Below, one piece after another: positions 1 through 7,559 of a stretch of 22,157 bases of DNA (position 1 is the stretch's first letter; each line of letters opens with the position of its first letter). The position numbers were made by a program, and so were the translations under genes. The notes under the pieces are model-generated. The model made no database searches, was not told the origin of the DNA, and saw only the letters and a program-made list of their open reading frames with translations. This DNA is from DASSJF01 sp035280345 (lineage in GTDB: Bacteria > Sysuimicrobiota > Sysuimicrobiia > Sysuimicrobiales > Segetimicrobiaceae), in assembly GCA_035280345.1 (NCBI GenBank), contig DATEGA010000216.1, forward strand, positions 1 to 22,157, read 5' to 3'.

Positions 1-1434
1 GATCTCCGCAACGGCGCGGCCGCGGCCACCATCCCCTTCGCGGCGCTCGCGCGCGCACAGGGCGATCCGATCATGAAGAACATCGTCGCCCTCGGCGTCT
101 CCGCGCGGCTGCTCGGTCTCGACGTGGAGATTCTGCGGGACACTGTGCGCCGGCGATTCGACGACAAGAGCGCACGCGTGCGCGAGCAGAACACCGCCGC
201 CGTAGACGCCGGCTGGCGCCACGCCGACGCCCATCTCGCCGGACACGCGCGCGCCGCGGGCCTGCCGCGTGCCCGCCAGGCCGGACACTGGCTCCTCTCC
301 GGCAACGACGCGATCGCCCTGGGGGCGCTCGCCGCGGGTTGCCGGCTGTACGCGAGCTACCCGATCACGCCCGCGAGCGACATCCTGGAATGGATGGCCG
401 CGCATTTGCCGGCGGTCGGGGGCGCCGCGCTGCAGACGGAGGACGAGATCGCCGCGCTCGGCGTGGTGATCGGCGCGGGCTACGCCGGCGTGCGCGCGAT
501 GACCGCGACGAGCGGGCCGGGCCTTTCTCTGATGACGGAAACGATGGGGCTCGCGGGCATGGCGGAAATTCCGGCGGTGATCGTCGCCGCCCAGCGGCCG
601 GGCCCGAGCGCCGGCATGCCGACAAAACACGAGCAGAGCGATCTGCTGCATATGGTCTATGCCTCGCACGGCGAGTTTCCGCGGATCGTCCTCACACCGG
701 GCACGCTCGAGGAGTGTTTCGCTGACACCGCGCTGGCGTTCAACCTGGCGGAGCGGTTTCAGTGCCCCGTCCTGGTCGCCGTGGATCAGGATCTGGTGCT
801 GACGCGCACCACGGCGCGCCGCCTGCCGCTTGACGCGGTACAGGTCGACCGGGGCGCTCGCCTCGCCGATCCCGAGGCCCTGCGCGTGGGCGCGGCGTAC
901 GAGCGCTACGCCGTCACGGCGAGCGGCATCTCGCCGCGGGCGGTGCCGGGCCAGGCGGGGATCCGGTTTCTCAGCAGCGGAGACGCCCACGACCGGCGGG
1001 GCGTGATCGACGTGGAAGACCCGGAAGTCCGGCGCACGATGGTGGACAAGCGGCTCCGCAAAACGCGAGAGGTCTGGCAGCACGCGGCGGGCACCGCCGG
1101 GGAGGGGGACGGCGACGTGCTCGTCATTTCGCTCGGCTCGCCCTGCGGGCCGGTGCGTGAAGCGGCAGCCCGTCTCCGCGCGGATGGACGCGCCGTCCGG
1201 GTACTGCGCATCCGTTGTCTCTGGCCGTTTCCGGCGCACGAAGTGGCGCCCGAAGTTGCGCGCGCCCGCCGCGTCGTCGTGGTCGAGCACAACGCGACGG
1301 GCCAGGTCGCGACCCTCGTCCGCAGCCAGGTCGGCGGGCACGAGAAGATCACGGGCCTGCGGCGGTACGACGGGCTGCCCTTCCGTCCCGCCGACATCGA
1401 GGAGGGACTCCGGTCGCAATGGCCACCGTCTTGA
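1..1434 (+). CDS. korA: 2-oxoacid:ferredoxin oxidoreductase, fused gamma-alpha subunit (5' truncated)
   Basis: This subunit works with the downstream TPP subunit to oxidise a 2-oxo acid (2-oxoglutarate, pyruvate or an aryl-pyruvate) with CoA, giving acyl-CoA, CO2 and reduced ferredoxin in the cytoplasm. The open frame runs from base 1 without a start. The first ~45 residues (N-G-A-A-A-A-T-I-P-F, then the VALGVSARLLGLD segment) look like the end of the gamma domain, so the protein is the fused gamma-alpha type and the ATG at 73 is internal. The alpha domain shows YASYPITPASDIL (window residues ~118-130), QTEDEIAA, TATSGPGLSLMTE and GMPTKHEQSD, all typical of KorA. About 477 residues are visible; the fused family is usually ~570-620, so roughly 100-150 are missing. 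The last 16 bases overlap korB, indicating translational coupling. Substrate cannot be read from the motifs. Confidence 0.93.
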   Translation, partial: DLRNGAAAATIPFAALARAQGDPIMKNIVALGVSARLLGLDVEILRDTVRRRFDDKSARVREQNTAAVDAGWRHADAHLAGHARAAGLPRARQAGHWLLSGNDAIALGALAAGCRLYASYPITPASDILEWMAAHLPAVGGAALQTEDEIAALGVVIGAGYAGVRAMTATSGPGLSLMTETMGLAGMAEIPAVIVAAQRPGPSAGMPTKHEQSDLLHMVYASHGEFPRIVLTPGTLEECFADTALAFNLAERFQCPVLVAVDQDLVLTRTTARRLPLDAVQVDRGARLADPEALRVGAAYERYAVTASGISPRAVPGQAGIRFLSSGDAHDRRGVIDVEDPEVRRTMVDKRLRKTREVWQHAAGTAGEGDGDVLVISLGSPCGPVREAAARLRADGRAVRVLRIRCLWPFPAHEVAPEVARARRVVVVEHNATGQVATLVRSQVGGHEKITGLRRYDGLPFRPADIEEGLRSQWPPS

Positions 1435-2297
1435 CCCACAAAGACTTCGCCGCCGAACGGGCGACCTGGTGCCCGGGGTGCGGCGACTTCGCGGTGCTGC
1501 GTGCGCTGCAGGAGGCGTGCGTGCGCCTCTCGCTCGCGCCGCACCGCGTTGTCCTCGTCTCGGGCATCGGCTGCTCCGGGAAGATCACCTCGTACATGGG
1601 CACCTACGGCTTCCACACCCACCACGGGCGCACGCTGCCGGTAGCGACCGGCATCACGCTCGCGAACCGGGAGCTCACCGTCATCGCCGCGGCCGGCGAC
1701 GGGGACGCCTACGGCATCGGGCTCAACCACCTCATCCACGCGATCCGGCGCGACGTCGACGTGACGTACGTCGTCATGGACAACGGCGTCTACGGCAACA
1801 CGAAGGGCCAAACGTCGCCCACCACCGCCGCCGGCGTGCGCACACCGTCGTCGCCACTCGGGGCGGTGGACGAGCCGATCCACCCCCTGCGCCTCGCGCT
1901 CGCCGCGGGCGCCACCTATCTCGCCCAGGGATCGAGCGGCGATCCCGCGCAGCTCACGCGGCTCGTCGAGCAGGGCATCGCGCACCGCGGCTTCGCGCTG
2001 ATCAACGTCATCAGCCCCTGCCCCACCTACGACCGGGTGCGGACCTACCCGTGGTGGCGGGAGCGCCTTCAGAACGTCGACGACGACGCCGGATACGACA
2101 CAGCCGACCTGGGTCGCGCCTGGGATCTCGTCGCACACCAGGACACCGAGGTCATCGGCCTCCTGTACCACGCGCCGCGCCGGCACCCGCTCGTCGAGCG
2201 GCTGCCGGGCTTCGCGCGGTCGCCGCTGGCCCGGGAGACGCTCCGTCCCGACCTCGACCGGGTCCGCCGTATCCTCAACGAGGAATACGGCCTGTGA
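1419..2297 (+). CDS. korB: 2-oxoacid:ferredoxin oxidoreductase, beta (TPP-binding) subunit
   Basis: This is the thiamine-pyrophosphate and [4Fe-4S] subunit that decarboxylates the 2-oxo acid and passes electrons to ferredoxin. The protein is 292 residues, normal for KorB. Visible signatures are WCPGCGDF at 17-24, GIGCSG at 49-54 and the TPP/Mg motif GDGDAYGIG at 93-101 followed by DNGVYGNTKGQTSPT at 121-135. Cys18, Cys21, Cys52 and Cys201 are the expected cluster ligands. The ATG at 1419 lies inside the 3' end of korA and is preceded by GGAGG about 13 nt upstream; a longer open frame upstream is only the shadow of korA. The gene ends in a GTGA overlap with the CoA-ligase gene, so the three genes probably form one transcript. 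A 2-oxoglutarate, pyruvate or indolepyruvate substrate are all possible. Confidence 0.95.
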   Translation: MATVLTHKDFAAERATWCPGCGDFAVLRALQEACVRLSLAPHRVVLVSGIGCSGKITSYMGTYGFHTHHGRTLPVATGITLANRELTVIAAAGDGDAYGIGLNHLIHAIRRDVDVTYVVMDNGVYGNTKGQTSPTTAAGVRTPSSPLGAVDEPIHPLRLALAAGATYLAQGSSGDPAQLTRLVEQGIAHRGFALINVISPCPTYDRVRTYPWWRERLQNVDDDAGYDTADLGRAWDLVAHQDTEVIGLLYHAPRRHPLVERLPGFARSPLARETLRPDLDRVRRILNEEYGL

Positions 2298-3634
2298 ACC
2301 CCGCGGAGGCCGCGCTCTTCGTCGATCCGGCGCTCGAGACGATGCCTCACGAGGATCTCGCCGCGTATCAGTGGCGGCGGTTCGCGCGCCTCCTGCGGTC
2401 GATCGCCGCGCGCAATCCGTTCTACCGGGCGAAATGGCAGGACGTGGGCGTGGACGACGACCGCGCGATCGCCGACTGGGAGGCGTTCCGGCGTCTGCCG
2501 TTCACCACGAAGGCCGAACTCACCCGCGACCAGGAAGCTCACCCGCCCTACGGCAGCGATCTGACGTTTCCGATTGAGCAGTACGTCCGCGTCCACCAGA
2601 CCTCCGGGACCACGGGCCGGCCGCTGCGGTGGCTCGACACCGCGGGCTCGTGGGACTGGTGGCAGCGCTGCTGGCAATTCGTGTACCGCGCCGCGGGCGT
2701 CGGGCCGGGCGATCGGATCTTCTTCGCCTTCTCGTTCGGGCCGTTCATCGGGTTCTGGTCGGCGTTCGACGCGGCACGCCGGACCGGGGCGCTCGCGATC
2801 CCGGGCGGCGGCCTCGACTCCAACCTCCGCGTGCGCCTGCTCCAAGAAAGTCAGGCGACCGTTCTCGTGTGCACGCCGTCGTACGCGCTGCGGCTCGCCG
2901 AGGTCGCGCGCGTCGCGGGCGTAGACCCGGTGCGGCTCCCGGTGCGCGTGACGATTCACGCGGGCGAACCGGGCGCCAGCATCCCGTCGACGCGCCGCCG
3001 CATCGAAGCGGCATGGGGCGCCCGCTGCATCGACCACACTGGGCTCACTGAGGTCGGCGCGACCGGCTTTACGTGCCGGGCCGGCGAACTCCACCTCAAC
3101 GAGAGCGAGTTTATCGCGGAAGTGATCGATCCGGTGACCGGCGAGCGCGCGCCCGGCGACGTGGGCGAGCTCATCCTCACGAACCTCGGCCGTGAAGGCT
3201 CGCCCGTCGTCCGCTACCGCACCGGCGACCGCGTGCGGCTCGTCCGGGAGCGCTGCGGGTGCGGCCGGACGTTTGCGCGGCTGGCCGGCGGCATCCTGGG
3301 CCGCGCCGACGACATGCTCGTCGTGCGCGGGGTCAACGTTTTTCCAAGCGCCATCGAGGACGTCGTGCGGCAGTTCGAATGCGTCGACGAATTCCGGATC
3401 GAAGTGCGGCGCGAGCGCGAGATGCTCGACATCCGCGTCGTGGTGGAGATCGACGGCGAACGCCATCCGGCCGACCAGATCACACTCACGTTGGCCGATC
3501 TTCGGGCGCGGCTCCGCGCCGCCTGCGGTATCCGGATCGACGCGGAGGCGGCCGCGGCCGGCACGCTGCCCCGGTGGGAGCTCAAGGCGCGCCGGCTCGT
3601 CCGGATGGAAGGCCCCGTGCGGCCGCCCTCCTGA
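2294..3634 (+). CDS. Phenylacetate-CoA ligase-like AMP-forming acyl-CoA ligase
   Basis: This adenylate-forming ligase activates a carboxylic acid with ATP and then CoA. The PaaK family acts on phenylacetate and related aryl acids. The protein has 446 residues, the usual PaaK length. In order it shows the ATP loop TSGTTGRP (103-110), HAGEPG (222-227), DHTGLTEVG (247-255), YRTGD (308-312), the CGCGRTF segment (321-327), LGRADDMLVVRGVNVFPS (335-352) and a C-terminal LPRWELKARR stretch whose Lys431 is the likely adenylation lysine. The GTG start shares GTGA with the korB stop and has GAGGAA 9 nt upstream; this start gives the normal N-terminus. Coupling to KorAB recalls loci that turn aryl-pyruvates or aryl acids into aryl-acetyl-CoA. 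The exact acid is unknown, because many homologues in this family are not phenylacetate-specific. Confidence 0.9.
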   Translation: MNPAEAALFVDPALETMPHEDLAAYQWRRFARLLRSIAARNPFYRAKWQDVGVDDDRAIADWEAFRRLPFTTKAELTRDQEAHPPYGSDLTFPIEQYVRVHQTSGTTGRPLRWLDTAGSWDWWQRCWQFVYRAAGVGPGDRIFFAFSFGPFIGFWSAFDAARRTGALAIPGGGLDSNLRVRLLQESQATVLVCTPSYALRLAEVARVAGVDPVRLPVRVTIHAGEPGASIPSTRRRIEAAWGARCIDHTGLTEVGATGFTCRAGELHLNESEFIAEVIDPVTGERAPGDVGELILTNLGREGSPVVRYRTGDRVRLVRERCGCGRTFARLAGGILGRADDMLVVRGVNVFPSAIEDVVRQFECVDEFRIEVRREREMLDIRVVVEIDGERHPADQITLTLADLRARLRAACGIRIDAEAAAAGTLPRWELKARRLVRMEGPVRPPS

Positions 3635-4872
3635 TGGCGCCGGCCGTGCGGGTCAACCGCGATCGCCTGTGGTCGAGTCTTATGGCGATGGCCGAGATCG
3701 GGAAAACGCCGACCGGCGGCGTCCGCCGCCTCGCGCTCAGCGACGCCGACCGGGACGCCCGCGACCGGCTGGCGACGTGGCTCCGTGAGGCCGGCTTGGC
3801 CGTACGGGTGGATGACCTCGGCAACATGTATGGCCGCCGCGCGGGCAGCGACACAGGCGCCGCCCCGGTCGTCTTCGGTTCTCACCTCGACACCGTTCCG
3901 ACCGGCGGACGCTTCGACGGTGTACTCGGCGTGATGGGTGCGCTGGAGACCGTGCGCGCCCTGAACGACGCGGAGGTCCGGACGAGGGCCCCGCTCGAGA
4001 TCGTCAACTGGACCAACGAGGAGGGCGCGCGCTTCGCCCCGGCGATGCTGGCCAGCGGGGTGGTCTCCGGCCGGTTCACCTGCGAGGAAGCCTACGCGGC
4101 GCGCGATGACGGCGGCCGCACATTCGGCGAGGAATTAGCAAGGATCGGGTACCGCGGCGGGGTGGACCACCGCCTGCGCGCCTGCGCCGCCTATCTCGAG
4201 TTGCACGTCGAGCAGGGTCCCGTGCTGGAGCGCGCGCGCAGCCAAATCGGCATTGTGGAAGGCATCGAGGGCATCTCCTGGAACCGCGTCGAGGTGACCG
4301 GCCGCGCGGCCCACGCCGGTCCCACCCCAACGGCGGACCGCCGAGATGCGCTCGTGGCCGCCGCCAAGCTCGTGTTGCTGGCGCGTGACGCGGCGGAACA
4401 CCTTGATGGGGTCAGGACAACGGTCGGCCACATCGAGGTGTCGCCCAACACCGTAAACGTCGTGCCGGGCCGCGTCGAGATGACGCTCGACGTGCGGTCT
4501 CCCCGCGACGCGGGGCTCGACGAGGTCCTGCGCGCGGCCGACGAAGCCTGCCGCGGCATCGCCGACCTGGACCGGGTCGCTGTCCGCCGCGCTGAGTTCT
4601 GGCGGAGCCCGGTGACGCCGTTCTCGCCGCGGGTGATCGAGGCCGTGGCCGGCGCCGCGGCGGGCCGGGGCTTCAGCGCGACGCGCCTCTGGGCCGGCGC
4701 CGGCCACGACGCTAAATACATGGCCGACCGCTATCCGACCGGCATGATCTTCGTCCCCAGCAAGGACGGGCTAAGCCACAACGAGGGGGAATGGACCCCG
4801 CCCGAGGACTGCGCGCGCGGCGCCGAGGTGCTGCTCGACGCCGTCCTCGGCCTCGCCGGTGTCGTGCCCTAA
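3634..4872 (+). CDS. M20-type Zn-dependent amidase (hydantoinase/carbamoylase family)
   Basis: This is a metal-dependent amidohydrolase of the group that includes N-carbamoyl-L-amino-acid hydrolase, beta-ureidopropionase and allantoate amidohydrolase. It hydrolyses ureido or amide bonds in the cytoplasm. The protein has 412 residues, typical of the family. Metal and catalytic signatures are complete: GSHLDTVPTGGRFDG (82-96, with His84 and Asp95), WTNEEGARF (126-134), LHVEQGP (190-196, His191), GRAAHAGPTPTADRRDAL (223-240), GAGHDAKYM (355-363) and PSKDGLSHNEGEW (375-387, His382). The ATG overlaps the ligase stop by one base (TGATG), so translation is probably coupled; no clear ribosome-binding site precedes it. 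The uracil-type permease downstream favours a ureido or pyrimidine-breakdown substrate. That is inference, and the motifs do not separate the subfamilies. Confidence 0.9.
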   Translation: MAPAVRVNRDRLWSSLMAMAEIGKTPTGGVRRLALSDADRDARDRLATWLREAGLAVRVDDLGNMYGRRAGSDTGAAPVVFGSHLDTVPTGGRFDGVLGVMGALETVRALNDAEVRTRAPLEIVNWTNEEGARFAPAMLASGVVSGRFTCEEAYAARDDGGRTFGEELARIGYRGGVDHRLRACAAYLELHVEQGPVLERARSQIGIVEGIEGISWNRVEVTGRAAHAGPTPTADRRDALVAAAKLVLLARDAAEHLDGVRTTVGHIEVSPNTVNVVPGRVEMTLDVRSPRDAGLDEVLRAADEACRGIADLDRVAVRRAEFWRSPVTPFSPRVIEAVAGAAAGRGFSATRLWAGAGHDAKYMADRYPTGMIFVPSKDGLSHNEGEWTPPEDCARGAEVLLDAVLGLAGVVP

Positions 4873-4885
4873 CAACAGAGACTAA

Positions 4886-4902
4886 CCGGCGGAAGGCGCC
4901 GG
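4886..4902 (+). other. Small GC hairpin after the amidase gene
   Basis: A perfect 6-bp stem (CCGGCG / CGCCGG) with a 5-nt loop lies 14 bases after the amidase stop. No T-run follows, so it is at best a weak attenuator or mRNA 3'-end structure between the kor block and the permease gene. The rest of the 143-base gap shows no promoter I would defend. Confidence 0.25.
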
Positions 4903-4997
4903 CCTGCCCGTGCGCGGCGCGGAGGAAAAGTGGCCGGTCGCGGCGAGATTCTTCACAGACCACGCTCTTGCGGCTTCGAGAACGTCATACCGTGCGT

Positions 4998-5005
4998 AAA
5001 GGAGG
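4998..5005 (+). promoter_or_regulatory. Strong Shine-Dalgarno site of the permease gene
   Basis: AAAGGAGG lies 10 nt upstream of the ATG at 5016 and decides that start. The open frame continues upstream to 4791, but that extension lies within the amidase gene and does not resemble the permease family. Confidence 0.85.
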
Positions 5006-5015
5006 ACCCACGCGT

Positions 5016-6323
5016 ATGGCACAGGCAACCGCGACGGCTACGGTCTCAACCGAGCGCGATGTCACCTACTATCCCGAAGACCGGCTGCCCTGGCCCCAAA
5101 CGACCCTGCTTGGCATCCAGCACGTCATGGCGATGTTCGGCGCGACCGTCCTCGTCCCGCTCATTCTCGGCTTCAACGTCAACACCGTACTGTTCTTCAG
5201 CGGCATCGCCACGCTGATCTTTATCGCCGTCACCGGCGGCAAGGTGCCGAGCTATCTCGGCTCATCGTTCTCGTTCATCGGCTCGGTGCTCGCGATCCAG
5301 GGCGGCGCGGGACACAATCAATCGCTGGCGCTCGCCGGGATCTTCGTGGCGGGCCTCCTGTACTTCGTGATCGGCGTGGTCGTGCATCTCGTGGGCGGAA
5401 AAGTCATCCGGTTCTTCATGCCGCCGGTGGTTACCGGCACGGTCGTCGCGGTCATCGGGCTCGCGCTGGCCGGTCCCGCGTGGGCCAGTTACTCGAAGGA
5501 CCTGTTCACGGCGACCGTCACAGTCCTCGCCGCCGCAATCGCCAGCGTGTACCTACGCGGCTTCCTCCGCCTCCTGCCGATCCTCGCCGGGATCATCGTC
5601 GGATACGTGGTCGCGCTGCTCGATCCCGCCTGCGCCGCTCCGGCCGCGGGCTGCCATGTCAACTTCGCGCTGGTGAGCGGTGCCGCGTGGTTCGGCCATC
5701 CGCAGTTCAGCTTCCCGCCGCAGTTCACCGGCCGGGCGGTCAGCCTGTTCTGGTTCATTCCCATCGTGCTCGTCGCCGAGAACGCCGGGCATGTGTACGC
5801 GATCAGCGGGCTGATGAAACGCGACCTCAGCGGCTATCTGGGGCGGACGTTCATGGGCGACGGCCTCGGCACAATGCTGAGCGCGCTCTTCGGCGGCACG
5901 GGCGAGACCACGTACGCGGAAAACATCGGCGTCATGGGCGTGACGCGCGTGTTCTCGATCCCGGTCTACATCACGGCCGCGATCGTCGCGATCCTGCTGG
6001 GCTTCGTCCCGAAGTTCGGCGGGCTCGTCAACAGCATCCCGGCGAGCGTGTTGGGGGGCATCGAATTGTACCTGTTTGGCCTCATCGCTGCGATCGGCGG
6101 CAAGATCTGGGTCGACGGCCGCGTCGACTTCTCGAACCGCGCCAACCTCGCGACGGTCGCGATCCCGCTGATCCTCGCGGCGAGCGCCGCGGACATTAAG
6201 GCCGGCCCCTCCTTCGAGATCAACAACCTGGGACTCGGCGCGCTCGGCGCGATCATTCTCTACCAGATCCTGCGCCCAGCCGCGGGCGCGTCTGCCGAGT
6301 CGCCCGGCGCAGCGGACGCGTAG
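5016..6323 (+). CDS. UraA-like uracil/xanthine permease (NCS2 family)
   Basis: This inner-membrane proton symporter of the nucleobase-ascorbate family imports uracil or a related base. The protein has 435 residues, normal for UraA-type carriers, with many hydrophobic segments. Family signatures are QHVMAMFGATVLVP (35-48), the half-helix region PSYLGSSFSFIGS (78-90), AENAGHVYAISGLMKRD (254-270) and the NAT motif ENIGVMGVTR (302-311). Glu255, His259 and Glu302 sit where UraA has its substrate- and proton-coupling residues, and the TTYAENIG context is closer to UraA than to the purine carriers. It follows the amidase by 143 bases and may belong to the same operon or have its own promoter. Pairing with an amidase suggests pyrimidine uptake and breakdown, although no dihydropyrimidinase is visible. 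Confidence 0.93.
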   Translation: MAQATATATVSTERDVTYYPEDRLPWPQTTLLGIQHVMAMFGATVLVPLILGFNVNTVLFFSGIATLIFIAVTGGKVPSYLGSSFSFIGSVLAIQGGAGHNQSLALAGIFVAGLLYFVIGVVVHLVGGKVIRFFMPPVVTGTVVAVIGLALAGPAWASYSKDLFTATVTVLAAAIASVYLRGFLRLLPILAGIIVGYVVALLDPACAAPAAGCHVNFALVSGAAWFGHPQFSFPPQFTGRAVSLFWFIPIVLVAENAGHVYAISGLMKRDLSGYLGRTFMGDGLGTMLSALFGGTGETTYAENIGVMGVTRVFSIPVYITAAIVAILLGFVPKFGGLVNSIPASVLGGIELYLFGLIAAIGGKIWVDGRVDFSNRANLATVAIPLILAASAADIKAGPSFEINNLGLGALGAIILYQILRPAAGASAESPGAADA

Positions 6324-6330
6324 AACGCTC

Positions 6331-6353
6331 GGCGCGGCCCTTCAGACCGCGCC
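6331..6353. terminator. Possible bidirectional hairpin between convergent genes
   Basis: A perfect 7-bp inverted repeat (GGCGCGG / CCGCGCC, 9-nt loop) sits across the 18-base gap between the convergent permease and FAD-oxidoreductase genes, and overlaps the stop codon of the latter. Neither side has a U-run, so termination is plausible by position but not shown by sequence. Confidence 0.35.
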
Positions 6354-7559
6354 GTAGAAATGGTGGTACTCCCAGGCCGCCTGGCGGCGTAACTCGTCTT
6401 CGGCCCAGCGGGGTTCGCCGAAACGCGCCGGCGACAGCGGGGACATGTCGATCGGCGGGCGCCCGTCGGTGATCCACGAAGCGAGGACCTCCCCGAGTGC
6501 CGGAGCGATTGACAGCCCCGCCACGTTGCAGCCGCTGGCGAAGAAAAACCCTTCCGCCGCGGGCGCCGGACCGACGAGATGCTCGCCGTCGGGCGTCATC
6601 GTGGGGATACCGCCGCGGTGTTCACGCACCGCGGCCGTTTCGAGCACAGGCAGCTGCGTCCGAACGTCGGCGCCCGCGCGCCTGATGACGTTCGGGTCCA
6701 GCGGCGTGTCTTTGACGTCGAACCGCGGGCCGAGCGTTTCCATGTCGAAGAACCTCGGGCCCTCCTCAAAGACGCCCCAGAGCAATCCGCCCTCGCACGG
6801 CCGCACGTAGACCCCCGCGTCCATGATCCTGATCATCGGCAGGTCCGGTCGGACGCCGTCGATCGGCTCCGTCACGAACAGCTGATGCCGCGTCGGCACC
6901 AGCGGGATGCGCAGCCCACTGGCTTCCGCCATCTGCCGCGTCCACGCGCCGGCGGCGTCGACGACCACGGACGTCTTGATTCTGCCGCGGTCGGTCTCGA
7001 CGCCGATCACGCGTCCCCCCTCTACGAGCACGCGCGTCACCGTCGTGCGCGGCAGCAACAGGGCGCCTTTTGCCTCGGCCCCGCGCGCAAACCCGATCGC
7101 GACCTGCGCAGGGTTGAAGTAGATATCGTCGCCCACCCGCATCACCGCCGAGAGGCCGTGGGGCCGCAAAAACGGGTGCAGCCGGTGCGCCTCCTCCGGT
7201 GAAATCTGCTCGACGTCGAGACCCATGCGACGGCCGCGCGCCAGGTCCGCGGCAATCACGGGCGCGTCCTCCGGCCGGCGCGCGAGCTTGAGGCTGCCGG
7301 AGTGCACCCACTCAAGCGGCTGCCCGGTCTCTTCTGTGAACTGCTTGAGGTGGACGGTCGCCGTCTTGACGAGCGAGATCATAAGGTCGTTCTTGCGCGC
7401 GCAGCTGACGAAGCCGGCCGCGCGGGGCGATGTTTGCGACGCGATGTCGTGCTTGTCGACGACCGCAACGCTGCGCCCGCCGGAGACGGCCAGATAGAAC
7501 GCGGTAGCGGCGCCCAGGCCGCCCGAACCGATGACGACGACGTCCGCGTGGTTGATCAT
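6342..7559 (-). CDS. FAD-dependent amine/amino-acid oxidoreductase (DAO family, sarcosine oxidase beta-like)
   Basis: This flavoenzyme of the D-amino-acid oxidase/sarcosine oxidase superfamily oxidises a C-N bond of an amine or secondary amino acid. The protein has 405 residues. The N-terminal ADP-binding fold is VVVIGSGGLGAATA (7-20) with Asp35 in AVVDKHD closing the second strand. The SPRAAGFVS stretch follows, then VVDAAGAW in the middle and SGCNVAGLSIAPALGE near the C-terminus, the usual FAD contact. The ending EYHHFYG resembles sarcosine/dimethylglycine dehydrogenase relatives. Its ATG shares ATGA with the stop of the molybdoenzyme gene, so the two are translationally coupled and may act on the same compound. 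There is no signal peptide, so it is cytoplasmic. The substrate is unknown. Confidence 0.88.
   Translation of the reverse strand: MINHADVVVIGSGGLGAATAFYLAVSGGRSVAVVDKHDIASQTSPRAAGFVSCARKNDLMISLVKTATVHLKQFTEETGQPLEWVHSGSLKLARRPEDAPVIAADLARGRRMGLDVEQISPEEAHRLHPFLRPHGLSAVMRVGDDIYFNPAQVAIGFARGAEAKGALLLPRTTVTRVLVEGGRVIGVETDRGRIKTSVVVDAAGAWTRQMAEASGLRIPLVPTRHQLFVTEPIDGVRPDLPMIRIMDAGVYVRPCEGGLLWGVFEEGPRFFDMETLGPRFDVKDTPLDPNVIRRAGADVRTQLPVLETAAVREHRGGIPTMTPDGEHLVGPAPAAEGFFFASGCNVAGLSIAPALGEVLASWITDGRPPIDMSPLSPARFGEPRWAEDELRRQAAWEYHHFYGAV

Noticed and set aside
906..2186. Long - strand open frame opposite korA/korB (426 codons)
   Set aside because: It is an antisense shadow produced by high G+C; its translation is Arg/Val-rich without motifs, while the + strand carries clear KorA and KorB signatures.
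2069..3466. Long - strand open frame opposite the CoA ligase (465 codons)
   Set aside because: Low-complexity Arg/Ala/Asp-rich translation; the + strand gene has complete adenylate-forming motifs.
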